From assembly GCA_017948555.1 (NCBI GenBank), contig JAFMYY010000008.1, positions 158,896-222,895 of the forward strand: DNA of 64,000 bases, read 5' to 3'. Made by a program: the position numbers and the translations under genes. The notes under the pieces were generated by a model. The model did no database searches. It worked only from the letters and a program-made list of their open reading frames with translations, and was not told the DNA's origin. Positions 17,469 through 26,021 of the stretch are shown in pieces; the stretch's first letter is position 1, and every line of letters starts with the position of its first letter. The DNA is from Cesiribacteraceae bacterium YIM B00369. Its GTDB lineage: Bacteria > Bacteroidota > Bacteroidia > Cytophagales > Cyclobacteriaceae.

Positions 17469-18215
17469 CTAAAAGGGCTGCGCGGCAGGCCTTAAAGTTA
17501 TCTCGTTAACTGCAACATTTTCCGGTCTGCTGATGATGTAAAGAACAGCATCTGCAATATCGGAGGGTTGTAAGGCTCCCCAGCCTGTATCTCCGGCAGA
17601 TTGTCCTCCGCCTATGGCATTAGTAAAAAATCCGGTATCGACCATGCCCGGCAGGATGGTGCTAACCCTTATTTTCGGCTGTACCTCCAGGCGCAAAGTT
17701 TCGGCAATTGCCTGCAGTGCTGCTTTGGAAGCTGCGTAAATTCCTCCCCATTCATGGGGTTTGCGGGCAGCAACTGAGGAGATAAACACAATATCGCTGC
17801 TGTTGTTTTTCTCCAACATTTGGGGCAGGAAGGAACGTATGGTGCGTAAATGGCCCATTACATTCAGGTTTAAAACCGACTGCCACTTTTCCGGATCACC
17901 CTCAGCAAGCCTTTCCGTTATTCCGCGGCCTGCATTACAAATAATAAGGTCGGGAATCAGCCCTTTTTCATTCAAAAAACCATACAGCCGGTTAACCTGT
18001 AAAGGATCAGTTATATCTGTGGAATGATATATTATTCTTTCTTCAGGGAATCCTTCCTCAGGGGCCGGTGGTTCTTTAATATCGGCAATAATGGTCCGGA
18101 TTCCGGCACCGGCTAAAGCTCTGGCTATGGCCAGACCTATACCTCCGGCGCCACCTGTAACCAGTGCTGCTTTATGAAAGTAATTTTTTGCTGTTTGTTT
18201 GGAGCTTCCCAACAA
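17469..18215 (-). CDS. SDR family NAD(P)-dependent oxidoreductase
   Basis: 248 aa classical SDR. Motifs: ALVTGGAGGIGLAIARALAG at about 18-37, LIICNAGRGI near 88, Ser-Tyr-Lys triad with YAASKAALQAIAETLRLEV near 155, and LPGMVDTGFF near 188. It is the first gene of the minus-strand glycan operon, 33 bp before the epimerase gene, so it probably belongs to the same pathway (keto-sugar or polyol reduction is a guess). The operon promoter should lie in 18216-18360. Confidence 0.85.
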   Translation of the reverse strand: MLGSSKQTAKNYFHKAALVTGGAGGIGLAIARALAGAGIRTIIADIKEPPAPEEGFPEERIIYHSTDITDPLQVNRLYGFLNEKGLIPDLIICNAGRGITERLAEGDPEKWQSVLNLNVMGHLRTIRSFLPQMLEKNNSSDIVFISSVAARKPHEWGGIYAASKAALQAIAETLRLEVQPKIRVSTILPGMVDTGFFTNAIGGGQSAGDTGWGALQPSDIADAVLYIISRPENVAVNEITLRPAAQPF

Positions 18216-18368
18216 ATGTCCGGTTTAATTATTAAAAATGCGTTTAACAGTGCCTGTATAAGAGCACATTGTCCTGAAAAAAGTAAGGGCAGGAAACTAA
18301 CTGTACGAATATAGAAAATGTAAACTAAACTAATTTAATATCAGTACCTGCTCATTTTTCTACTGTAG

Positions 18369-18437
18369 AACCTGCAGCCTTTAAAAATGTTTGGCTTCTG
18401 CTGAAGAAGATGCTGCTCCTGCTGCAGGTTTTTTTTC
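18369..18437 (+). terminator. Hairpin plus T-tract in a divergent intergenic region
   Basis: AACCTGCAGC (18369-18378) pairs perfectly with GCTGCAGGTT (18421-18430), followed by a T run to 18436. It has the form of a plus-strand Rho-independent terminator, yet the gene to its left is on the minus strand. It could end a short leader or small RNA started in 18240-18360, or attenuate the transcript of the TPR gene. Confidence 0.5.
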
Positions 18438-18562
18438 TGCAGTGTAGGCCGGTCCCTTATTTTCCGGCAACAAAACCCGGGAAGACAGCAAAGCTTAACA
18501 CTGTATAAAACTCAGCTGTTTTTAAATTCTTACGATTATAATGTAGTTCGGATGCAGCGTCT

Positions 18563-18570
18563 TATATTTG
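18563..18570 (+). promoter_or_regulatory. -7 element of the TPR lipoprotein gene
   Basis: TATATTTG matches the Bacteroidota -7 consensus TAnnTTTG exactly and lies 29 bp before ATG 18599. The expected -33 TTTG is only partly present near 18546. Confidence 0.45.
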
Positions 18571-18598
18571 TGCCAAATATTGAGAATCCTGGTTTTTT

Positions 18599-19633
18599 AT
18601 GAAAAATAGCTTCTTTTTTTTGCTGGTTATATCACTCTTCTTTGCCTGTGGTAACGAAAAGGAAAACAAGCGCGATTCACTCTTTTTCAGAGGCAATGTG
18701 CAGCTGAAAGATAAAAATTATTCTCAGGCTATCCGCTATTATACAGAAGCCCTTGCTCATGACGGCGAATATGCCGAAGCATATAATAACCGGGGAATTG
18801 CCTACTATAAGCAGGGGAAATATAACCAGGCCCTGGAAGATTACCAAACGGCTTTATCAATAAAGCCTGATTTTACAGATGCCCTGTATAACCGTTCCAA
18901 TACTTACCAGGCAATGGAAATGTGGGAGGAGGCTTTGGACGATCTTCGTGAAGTGGAGCAGGTTTACAACGATTCTGCCTATATCCACTTTGCTAAAGGG
19001 GTTTCCTTTACTCACCTGAATGAGGATGATTCCGCCCTTGCTGCTTTTAATAAAGCCATTGAGCTGGATCCACGGAATGCCGAGGCATACATAAACAGGG
19101 GAGTGGTAAAATTGTATGAGCGGGATTTTACCGGTGCCAGGGAAGATCTTGAAAAAGCTGTTTCCCTCGATAGCAGGGAGCCCAATGCATACAATGCCCT
19201 TGCACTTTTAATGATGGAAAAGAAGAACTATGAGGAGGCCCTTAACCATGTAAACACTGCACTGGCCTTAAGCATCCGCGACCCTTTTTACCTGAATAAC
19301 CGTGGCTTTATACATACCCAGCTGGGCGATTATAAAAAAGCGGAGGAAGATATAAACCTTAGTCTGAAGCTTAATGCCAGAAATCCATGGGCATACCGCA
19401 ACAGGGGTGTTCTCTACCTTTTTAAAGAAGATTATAAGCAGGCAGAAGAATTATTGATGAAAGCAGCAGAGATGGACCCTTTCCTTGATGAAGTATACTA
19501 TTACCTTGGGGAAGTTTATTACCGCCAGAACCGGCTGGAAGAAGCCTGCGAATACTGGAAAAGATCGGCCGACTTCGAAGAGCCTTCAGGCATGCAGGCT
19601 GTTGAAGAGCTGTGCCAGTTTCAGGAGCAGTAA
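18599..19633 (+). CDS. TPR-repeat lipoprotein
   Basis: 344 aa. The N-terminus MKNSFFFLLVISLFFACGN is a lipoprotein signal with lipobox FFAC and lipidated Cys17. From residue 30 on, eight or nine tetratricopeptide repeats follow one another (YSQAIRYYTEALAHDGEYAE, YNQALEDYQTALSIKPDFTD, and similar, ending near residue 335). The repeat number and lipid anchor suggest a periplasm-facing protein-interaction scaffold at the inner or outer membrane. No enzymatic domain. It is monocistronic: its own promoter lies upstream and a strong terminator follows at 19669. Confidence 0.85.
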   Translation: MKNSFFFLLVISLFFACGNEKENKRDSLFFRGNVQLKDKNYSQAIRYYTEALAHDGEYAEAYNNRGIAYYKQGKYNQALEDYQTALSIKPDFTDALYNRSNTYQAMEMWEEALDDLREVEQVYNDSAYIHFAKGVSFTHLNEDDSALAAFNKAIELDPRNAEAYINRGVVKLYERDFTGAREDLEKAVSLDSREPNAYNALALLMMEKKNYEEALNHVNTALALSIRDPFYLNNRGFIHTQLGDYKKAEEDINLSLKLNARNPWAYRNRGVLYLFKEDYKQAEELLMKAAEMDPFLDEVYYYLGEVYYRQNRLEEACEYWKRSADFEEPSGMQAVEELCQFQEQ

Positions 19634-19668
19634 TCTCCTCCGGTCTTTACTCCATAGAAGAAGACCTT

Positions 19669-19712
19669 AACCCCCGATGGATTTAATTCCGTTCGGGGGT
19701 TTATTTTTTTTA
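19669..19712 (+). terminator. Rho-independent terminator
   Basis: AACCCCCGA (19669-19677) pairs with TCGGGGGTT (19693-19701), followed by a T-rich tract to 19712. It ends the TPR lipoprotein transcript. Confidence 0.8.
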
Positions 19713-19893
19713 GCCTCACAAGTTTCAGTGCTTTCATTTTTTATAAAGACACCAGCACATCTTCTTTTCCCTGTTTGCCTTGGTTGTTAATAATCTGTTA
19801 TCCTCCGCTACCCCTATAATTAGTAGTCCACGCTACTACAACTGGCAATTTCCGTTACTATAAATAGCAGTCTGTTTTAGCTACAAATAGCTG

Positions 19894-19925
19894 TTGATTA
19901 GTATCTCATTAAGCATTTATCTTTG
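19894..19925 (+). promoter_or_regulatory. Promoter of the TonB receptor operon
   Basis: TTG at 19894-19896 and TATCTTTG at 19918-19925 (TAnnTTTG) are separated by 21 nt, which fits the Bacteroidota housekeeping consensus. The start of transcription is expected near 19932, about 45 nt before ATG 19977. Confidence 0.6.
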
Positions 19926-19926
19926 C

Positions 19927-19954
19927 ATTGTTTATAATTAATCTAAATAACAAT
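19927..19954. promoter_or_regulatory. Palindromic operator candidate over the start site
   Basis: ATTGTT (19927-19932) and AACAAT (19949-19954) form perfect inverted arms 16 nt apart, lying directly on the predicted transcription start. An iron-responsive repressor (Fur-like) would be expected for a siderophore receptor, but the sequence is not a clear Fur-box match. Confidence 0.35.
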
Positions 19955-19976
19955 AAGAGAAATTTACTCCAGCGAA

Positions 19977-22325
19977 ATGAGAACACTATACCTTTTAATT
20001 TCTTTCCTGACGGTGGCGCTTTGTGCACAGGCCCAAACTGGAAAAATCAGCGGCACAATAAAAACATCTGACGGCAAAGCTGCGGCCATGGTAAATGTGG
20101 GTCTGAAGGGAACCCAAAAAGGTACCATTTCAGATTCCGAAGGGCATTATGAAATCTCAAACATCAAAGAAGGAACCTACACCCTTGTAGCCTCTTTTGT
20201 GGGTATGCAAAGAAAGGAAATGCAGGTAGTGGTTGCCGGTAATAAAACCACTGTTGTTCCGGAATTTGTACTGGAAGAAAGCCAGGAAAGACTGAAGGAA
20301 ATTGTGGTGGAAGGATTAAATGAGGATAACTTTAAGGTGGATGCTCCTTCTCAGTCGCTCCGCCTCCAGGGGCCGCTGATTGAAGCTCCGCAGAACATAC
20401 AGGTCATTACTTCTGATGTGATCAGGAATCAGCAATCCATAGATATGCTGGAATCTGTTTCCCGCAACGTGAGTGGTGTGCAGATGATTGAGCACTGGGG
20501 GAATTTCGCCCGGATAAATATGCGTGGCTTTAAAATACCTGCCTTCAGAAACGGAATGAATGTGGATTTGCCCTGGGGGCCTCTGACTGAAGATATGTCG
20601 ATGGTGGAAAGGATTGAATTTGTGAAAGGTCCTGCAGGCTTTATGCTCTCTTCCGGCGAGCCCGGCGGACTTTACAATGTGGTAACCAAAAAGCCGGAAC
20701 TGAACCATAGGAATGAAGTTACTTTTACCACCGGTAGTTTTAATACCCTCCGCAGTACTCTGGATCTGGGAGGTAAGCTGAAAAAAGATGGCAGTTTACT
20801 TTATCGCTTCAACCTGATGGGGCTGACAAAAGGGTCGCACAGAGATTATGAATTTAATAACCGGTATACCATTGCACCATCTGTCCGGTATAACATCGGT
20901 GAAGAAACCTCACTTACGGCAGCCTACATTTATCAGTATTCGCAAATGTCAGTAGCAGGAGCTGCTTATGTATTTTCACCGAATGGATTTGCCGATTTAC
21001 CAGGGGACTTCACTTTTGGCGAGCCTAACATCGATCCTACTAATATCGATGAACATAATATATTCCTGACCCTGAACCATAAAATTGCCTCCGGCTGGGA
21101 TTTAACTGCACAGCTGAGTTACCTGCGGTACAACCAGGAGGGCAGTTCCCTTTGGGTGGATTCTGTGCAGGCAAATGGTGACCTTTACCGTACAATGAAC
21201 TCTTTTGATGCACATAATGATTCCAAACTCGGGCAGGTATTCCTGACCGGTAAATTTAATACCGGACTGGTGAGTCATAGTGTCCTTACCGGTTTAGATC
21301 TTGGTCATAAAGATTTTTATGCAGACTGGTGGCAGGGAGGAAGGATAGGGGGAATCTTCAATGTATACAACCCGGTTTATGGGGTTCCTGCCGCTTCTTT
21401 GCCTCAGATTAACAGACAGCAGAGCCTGAGACAACGTTCTACTGCAGGATCTTATCCTGCCAGCTCAGGCCAAAGATACGCTTCCATTTATGTACAGGAT
21501 CAGTTAGGGTTTTTTAACGATAAAGTGCGTTTAACCCTTGCGGGAAGATATACTTCTTACAGTGGCTGGAGCTATGGAAACACCACTGATGATCAGGTGT
21601 TAACCCCACGCTTAGGACTAAGCGTTACTGTTGCCAAAAACACCTCTGTTTACGGGTTATATGATCAGTCTTTTATTCCTCAGGCCGGACAGGATAAAGA
21701 AGGAAATGTTTTTGTGCCTGTCAGGGCAAATAATCTTGAAGCTGGTATAAAAAGAGAGTGGGCCGGAGGCCGATGGAACTCAACTCTTGCAGTTTATCAG
21801 ATTACGAAAGAAAATATTATTGTGGGGGACCCTGAAAATGTAAACTTTAGCATTCAGCTGGGAGAGGTGCAGTCAAAAGGAGTAGAGTTTGATGTGCAGG
21901 GAGAGATTGTGGACGGTTTAAAACTGATCCTCAACTATGCCAATACAGATGTCGAAATTACTGAAGATACCAACGAAGCCAGAGTAGGGACCCGCGTAGC
22001 CGGCCATGCCCGCCACATGACGAATGGCTGGTTGCAATACCAGTTTCAAAATACAGCCATCAAAGGTTTAGGACTTTCCCTGGGGTACCAGTATCAGGCT
22101 GACCGCTCCTCCTGGAGCTGGAGTGCAGATAATGAATCTGTATTGCCTGACTACTTCCGGCTGGATGGAGCCATTTCATGGCAGAACGATGATTTTAATG
22201 TAGGCTTAAATGTATATAACCTCTTAAATGACTATTTATATTCCGGAAGCGCCTATAGTTCTTTCTACTACTGGCAGTCAGAACCAGGAACCAACTTCCG
22301 TTTAAGTTTAGGCTATAAATTTTAA
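19977..22325 (+). CDS. TonB-dependent siderophore-type outer-membrane receptor
   Basis: 782 aa. Signal peptide at 1-19 (ends ALCAQAQTG). Residues 22-100 are a CarboxypepD_reg-like beta domain (GKISGTIKTSDGKAAAMVNV). The plug covers about 115-235, with APQNIQVITSDVIRNQQ and MRGFKIPAFRNGM, and the siderophore-receptor phrase MVERIEFVKGPAGFMLSSGE then PGGLYNVVTKKP. A 22-strand type barrel follows to the terminal aromatic residue (LSLGYKF). This is the FhuE/FpvA branch (TIGR01783-like), so an Fe-siderophore ligand is likely but the compound is unknown. The PepSY gene starts 4 bp after its stop. Confidence 0.9.
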   Translation: MRTLYLLISFLTVALCAQAQTGKISGTIKTSDGKAAAMVNVGLKGTQKGTISDSEGHYEISNIKEGTYTLVASFVGMQRKEMQVVVAGNKTTVVPEFVLEESQERLKEIVVEGLNEDNFKVDAPSQSLRLQGPLIEAPQNIQVITSDVIRNQQSIDMLESVSRNVSGVQMIEHWGNFARINMRGFKIPAFRNGMNVDLPWGPLTEDMSMVERIEFVKGPAGFMLSSGEPGGLYNVVTKKPELNHRNEVTFTTGSFNTLRSTLDLGGKLKKDGSLLYRFNLMGLTKGSHRDYEFNNRYTIAPSVRYNIGEETSLTAAYIYQYSQMSVAGAAYVFSPNGFADLPGDFTFGEPNIDPTNIDEHNIFLTLNHKIASGWDLTAQLSYLRYNQEGSSLWVDSVQANGDLYRTMNSFDAHNDSKLGQVFLTGKFNTGLVSHSVLTGLDLGHKDFYADWWQGGRIGGIFNVYNPVYGVPAASLPQINRQQSLRQRSTAGSYPASSGQRYASIYVQDQLGFFNDKVRLTLAGRYTSYSGWSYGNTTDDQVLTPRLGLSVTVAKNTSVYGLYDQSFIPQAGQDKEGNVFVPVRANNLEAGIKREWAGGRWNSTLAVYQITKENIIVGDPENVNFSIQLGEVQSKGVEFDVQGEIVDGLKLILNYANTDVEITEDTNEARVGTRVAGHARHMTNGWLQYQFQNTAIKGLGLSLGYQYQADRSSWSWSADNESVLPDYFRLDGAISWQNDDFNVGLNVYNLLNDYLYSGSAYSSFYYWQSEPGTNFRLSLGYKF

Positions 22326-22328
22326 TCT

Positions 22329-23528
22329 ATGACTTTTAAAAAGATTACAGGAAAACTACACCTCTGGCTCGGACTTACGTCCGGGCTATTGGTATTTATT
22401 ATTGCAATAACAGGCTGTATCTATGCTTTTCAGGAGGAGATACAAGACCTGACACAACCTTATCGTTTTGTGGAAGCACAGGAGGAACCTTTTCTTCCCC
22501 CTTCCCGGATAAGGGAAATAGCAGATGCACAGCTTCCGGGTAAGCATATTCATGGAATCCTGTACCAGGGGAAGGAGCGTGCGGCAAAAGCTATCTATTA
22601 CAGCTATGAAGACCACTATTATGATTTTGTATACCTGAATCCTTACACGGGCGATGTGCTGAAGGTAAAGGATGCCTATAAGGGCTTTTTCAGGTTTATA
22701 CTGGACGGGCACTTCTACCTGTGGATGCCACCTGAAATTGGCCAGCCTGTGGTAGCTACCGCCACCCTTGTTTTTGTGGTAATGCTTATAAGTGGCATTG
22801 TGCTGTGGTGGCCCCGCAATAAAAGTGGGGCAAAACAGCGGTTCAGCATAAAATGGAATGCCCGCTGGCGAAGGAAGAATTACGACCTGCACAATGTACT
22901 TGGTTTTTACGTATCCTGGCTTGCCCTGATTTTAGCCTTTACCGGTCTGGTATGGGGTTTCCAATGGTTTAAGGAAGGGTTGTATTTTGCAGCGGGGGGT
23001 GAAAAATCACTTGAGTATGCAGAGCCACTCTCCGATACCACGGCTACGGCCATGGAGAGCGAAGCGAAACCGGTTGATGTGCTTTGGGAAAGTATGAAGT
23101 CCTCTTATCCGGAATCAGGATCAATAGAAATGCATTTTCCGGAAGGGGAGGAGTCACCACTTCATGTGGCTATTAACCCTGATGCCTCCACCTACTGGCA
23201 GATCGATTACCTTTACTTCGATCAGTATACCCTGAAGGAGCTGCCGGTGGACCATATTTACGGTAAAATGGAGCAGGCAGGTGCGGCGGACAAATTAATG
23301 CGCATGAATTACGATATCCATACCGGTGCCATTATAGGCCTGCCCGGGAAAATCATAGCCTTCCTGGCTTCCCTGCTTGTAGCTTCCCTGCCCGTAAGTG
23401 GATTTTTAATCTGGTGGGGAAGGAGAAAAAAAGGAAAGAATGAAGATAAGCAAAGCTCAGCAAAACAGGACCGTGAATTAAAAAGCAGACCAATAAAGCC
23501 AAAGCACCGGCAACCTCTTGCTCAGTAA
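22329..23528 (+). CDS. PepSY-associated transmembrane protein
   Basis: 399 aa with about four membrane segments: residues 11-33 (LHLWLGLTSGLLVFIIAITG), about 140-162, about 192-215 and about 335-358. Two periplasmic PepSY-type regions lie between them. The N-terminal K...GKLHLWLG start and the internal WNARWRRKNYDLHNVLGFY are typical of the PepSY_TM family, frequently encoded beside ferric-siderophore receptors and proposed to reduce or release iron. Histidines in the membrane segments could bind haem, but this is not shown. It shares an operon with the receptor (4-bp gap). The cytoplasmic tail is highly basic. Confidence 0.88.
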   Translation: MTFKKITGKLHLWLGLTSGLLVFIIAITGCIYAFQEEIQDLTQPYRFVEAQEEPFLPPSRIREIADAQLPGKHIHGILYQGKERAAKAIYYSYEDHYYDFVYLNPYTGDVLKVKDAYKGFFRFILDGHFYLWMPPEIGQPVVATATLVFVVMLISGIVLWWPRNKSGAKQRFSIKWNARWRRKNYDLHNVLGFYVSWLALILAFTGLVWGFQWFKEGLYFAAGGEKSLEYAEPLSDTTATAMESEAKPVDVLWESMKSSYPESGSIEMHFPEGEESPLHVAINPDASTYWQIDYLYFDQYTLKELPVDHIYGKMEQAGAADKLMRMNYDIHTGAIIGLPGKIIAFLASLLVASLPVSGFLIWWGRRKKGKNEDKQSSAKQDRELKSRPIKPKHRQPLAQ

Positions 23529-23583
23529 TGGAAGAAAGGGCAGACAGGAATCCAAACCATGTGCTCATTTGAATGGTTTATTA

Positions 23584-23626
23584 AAAAGCGGCGGGAGGAT
23601 AAAGAATCATCCGGTCGCTTTTATTC
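23584..23626 (+). terminator. Rho-independent terminator
   Basis: AAAAGCG (23584-23590) pairs with CGCTTTT (23616-23622), with an inner GGAT/ATCC helix. It lies 55 bp after the PepSY stop. Confidence 0.6.
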
Positions 23627-23654
23627 ATTCGACTAAACACTAAAAACCAAAACA

Positions 23655-24026
23655 ATGAAATTTCATACCCGGAAATGGATCAAGCCCGGTGACCTGAACC
23701 CAAACGGGTCTCTCTTTGGCGGCAGCCTTTTGCAGTGGATCGACGAGGAGGCAGCTATATATGCAATCGGGCAGCTGGAAAGCAATCATGTAGTAACAAA
23801 GTACATTTCAGAGATCAACTTTGTCAGTTCAGCTAAAGAAGGTGATATAATTGAGCTCGGGCTGGAGGTGGCATCCTTTGGAAGGACATCGGTTACCCTT
23901 CGCAGCGAAGTGAGGAATCTCATCACTAAGAGTACAATTTTAAAAATAGATAAGCTGGTTTTTGTATTGCTGGACACCGATGGCAGTCCGAAAGCACATG
24001 GAAAGACCGAGGTGAAAGTAATTTAG
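23655..24026 (+). CDS. Hotdog-fold acyl-CoA thioesterase (YciA-like)
   Basis: 123 aa, the usual size for single-domain hotdog thioesterases. Motifs: N-terminal PGDLNPNGSLFGGSLLQWID with the catalytic Asp/Asn context, and YISEINFVSSAKEGDIIELG, then EVASFGRTSVTLRSEVRN. It should hydrolyse cytoplasmic acyl-CoA esters; chain-length preference is unknown. Monocistronic: a terminator lies upstream and the tRNA gene is 198 bp downstream. The 24027-24224 interval holds no gene. Confidence 0.85.
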   Translation: MKFHTRKWIKPGDLNPNGSLFGGSLLQWIDEEAAIYAIGQLESNHVVTKYISEINFVSSAKEGDIIELGLEVASFGRTSVTLRSEVRNLITKSTILKIDKLVFVLLDTDGSPKAHGKTEVKVI

Positions 24027-24224
24027 AAAGGGAGTAGTTTAATAAACAGGTGTTCATTTTATTTAGCTGAGCTGTAGAAGGTTAGGGCAGTAGAAAGCAC
24101 TCAATATGAAAATATCTTTAATTTTCCTTCCCTTTACTTGCTAAGAACCCCTTTTTTCTCTTTCTTTGCACTCGCATTTGAGGAAAGATCCAGTCTTCCC
24201 CGGTGCAGCTTCACTGAAGCAAAG

Positions 24225-24298
24225 GGTCTCATAGCTCAACTGGATAGAGCAACTGCCTTCTAAGCAGTAGGTTTCAGGTTCGAGTCCTGATGGGATCA
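24225..24298 (+). tRNA. tRNA-Arg, anticodon UCU
   Basis: A full cloverleaf can be drawn by eye. Acceptor GGTCTCA pairs with TGGGATC (24291-24297) through two G-T wobbles. The D-arm is GCTC...GAGC. Anticodon stem ACTGC/GCAGT carries loop CTTCTAA with anticodon TCT at 24259-24261. T-arm TCAGG-TTCGAGT-CCTGA. No CCA is encoded. The tyrosine integrase gene begins 157 bp downstream, which makes this tRNA 3' end the likely integration site. Confidence 0.92.
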
Positions 24299-24337
24299 CA
24301 TTTTCGCTTTCCAATGGAGGGCAATGGTTTAAGAAAG

Positions 24338-24367
24338 GCCGGTAACTGAACGTTATCGGCTTTTTTT
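24338..24367 (+). terminator. Rho-independent terminator after tRNA-Arg
   Basis: GCCGGTAAC (24338-24346) pairs with GTTATCGGC (24352-24360) with one G-T pair, followed by T7. Confidence 0.75.
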
Positions 24368-24378
24368 ATGTATTTTGA

Positions 24379-24441
24379 GTATCAAAGGAAACCGGCTAAA
24401 ACCATTCTTTTGATACCGGTTTGATACCGGTTTTGATACCC
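24379..24441. repeat. TTTGATACC repeats, likely integrase arm sites or operator
   Basis: Three direct TTTGATACC units start near 24408, 24420 and 24432. One inverted GTATCAAA (24379-24386) is followed by an ACCGG. They sit directly upstream of the integrase ATG at 24456 and next to the tRNA, where arm-type binding sites or autoregulatory operators are expected. Confidence 0.5.
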
Positions 24442-24455
24442 AAAATATATGAGCC

Positions 24456-25697
24456 ATGAAAGCGACCTATACTTTTGTCTATAACCGGAAAAATAAACTT
24501 AATAAGCAGGGGCAGGCCCTCGTACAAATTCAGGTTTATTATAATAAGGAAAGAAAATATTTAAGCACCGGCATTTATCTTAAACCCAATGAATGGGATG
24601 CCAGGCGAAATGAAGTAAGCAAACATAACCCTGAATGTGATGTATTAAACCAGGAGCTCCAGGAGCATGTCGAAAATCTCAAGGCTCATGAGCGTAGTGA
24701 AAACCAGGCAGGCAGGCCAATTGTCCTCTCTAATCTGACGCTGGAAAATTTCAAGGCCTCCAACCCTGGCCTAAGCTTTACGGAATTTTGGCGGGTAGGA
24801 ATCGAGACTAACAACCAATTAGAGTATGATACTAAAAGATCTCACCGCTCCGCTCTCAAGAGATTTAAAGAATTCCAGGATGAAGTTCATTTTCATGAAC
24901 TGACAACCGACCTCTTAAGGGTTTACGAGAAATTTCTCATAAATTTCCGTGTTCCTAATAAAAAAGGAGGAGAAAAGGCTCTTTCTTATGGGCGTATCCA
25001 TTGTCTTTTCAAAACGCTCCGGGCTTATGTCAACAGGGCAATTCAGGAAGGATATATGGAAACAGCAAATGATCCTTTCAATAGATTTAGTACAGCTAAA
25101 TACCGGAAGGTGGCGAGTCAGACAACCCGGAAATATTTAATTCCTGAGGAAATTCATGCAATTGAGAACCTGGAGATCCCACCGCACTTGCAGTACCTTG
25201 AGAAGATCCGCGATATGTTTTTGCTTTCCTGTTACACTGGTCTACGCTATTCTGATATTGTACAACTGGATACAAGCTGCCTGCAATTCAAAAAGGGAGA
25301 AGGCTATTCTCTTTATTATAGCATGCAACAAAAAACCAAAACAGAAGTACTGGTGCCAGTTTACCTGCTATTTAATAAGAAACCTGAAATAATTATCAAG
25401 AAATACCTGGAAGATCTCCAGGCAGGGGAAAATCTTCTTTTTGAGGAAATCACCAATCAGTACATGAACCGCTGTCTGAAGCAACTGGCTTTTCTTTCAG
25501 GCATAGAATGTAACCTTACATTCCATATGGCCCGGCATAGCTGCGCGACTCTTTTACTGGACCTGGGGCTGAGCTATGAAGTCGTACAGCAATTACTTGG
25601 TCACACCAATATCCGTACTACTCAGATTTATGGTAAAGTGCGAAAAGAAGCTGTTAAGAAAGCATTGAAGGGGGTAAAGTGGGATGATATGAATTAA
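24456..25697 (+). CDS. Tyrosine recombinase (Bacteroidota mobile-element integrase)
   Basis: 413 aa, usual length for the Bacteroidetes ICE/IME integrases. N-terminal arm-binding domain (residues 1-100, LNKQGQALVQIQVYYNKERK with TGIYLKPNEWD), a phage-integrase SAM-like core-binding domain (about 110-215), and a catalytic domain. Visible catalytic residues: Arg in CYTGLRYSDIVQL, His/Arg in HMARHSCATLLLDLGL, His in LLGHTNIRTTQIYG and nucleophilic Tyr in that last motif. It is adjacent to tRNA-Arg and orientated away from it, as in tRNA-integrated elements. It catalyses insertion and excision of the element that carries the mobilization genes at 26-31 kb. It is not an IntI-type integron integrase. 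Confidence 0.9.
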   Translation: MKATYTFVYNRKNKLNKQGQALVQIQVYYNKERKYLSTGIYLKPNEWDARRNEVSKHNPECDVLNQELQEHVENLKAHERSENQAGRPIVLSNLTLENFKASNPGLSFTEFWRVGIETNNQLEYDTKRSHRSALKRFKEFQDEVHFHELTTDLLRVYEKFLINFRVPNKKGGEKALSYGRIHCLFKTLRAYVNRAIQEGYMETANDPFNRFSTAKYRKVASQTTRKYLIPEEIHAIENLEIPPHLQYLEKIRDMFLLSCYTGLRYSDIVQLDTSCLQFKKGEGYSLYYSMQQKTKTEVLVPVYLLFNKKPEIIIKKYLEDLQAGENLLFEEITNQYMNRCLKQLAFLSGIECNLTFHMARHSCATLLLDLGLSYEVVQQLLGHTNIRTTQIYGKVRKEAVKKALKGVKWDDMN

Positions 25698-26021
25698 TGC
25701 ATAGCTTATTTTCTTTGGAAGTGAATCCATTGCCAATGTTTAAGCCCATGTTAGCAATAAAATGTGGGAGTAAAATTAGATTTCTGCCTCCGCTACAGCC
25801 AAAAGAAAGCTGCTCCTCCGCCGGGGCTTCGGAACAACTTTCTTTCCGCTTCCGCTCTAAACGCCACCAACATCCCGGGAAGCCCTTTTGCCAATAGGAG
25901 CTTCTTATTCCGTGATGTCCGTGGCTTGTCCCCTGCTTCTTTGCCGGCTCTTCCGGAGTTAGCAGAAACTGTAATTCCCTTACTTGTTAGATAGGAACGG
26001 GAAACTTACAGACAATAGCCA
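25698..26021. other. GC-richer noncoding segment of the mobile element
   Basis: No gene is supportable. From about 25785 to 25975 the base composition is clearly richer in G+C than its flanks and includes short inverted units such as TCCG...CGGA and CCCGGGAAGCCC. A plus-strand frame (25764-25994) is open but its translation is low-complexity and has no start context. A structured RNA or a recombination site is possible. Confidence 0.4.

Noticed and set aside
25697..25994. Two overlapping plus-strand frames after the integrase
   Set aside because: Compositional effect of the GC-rich block; translations are low-complexity and lack a start signal.
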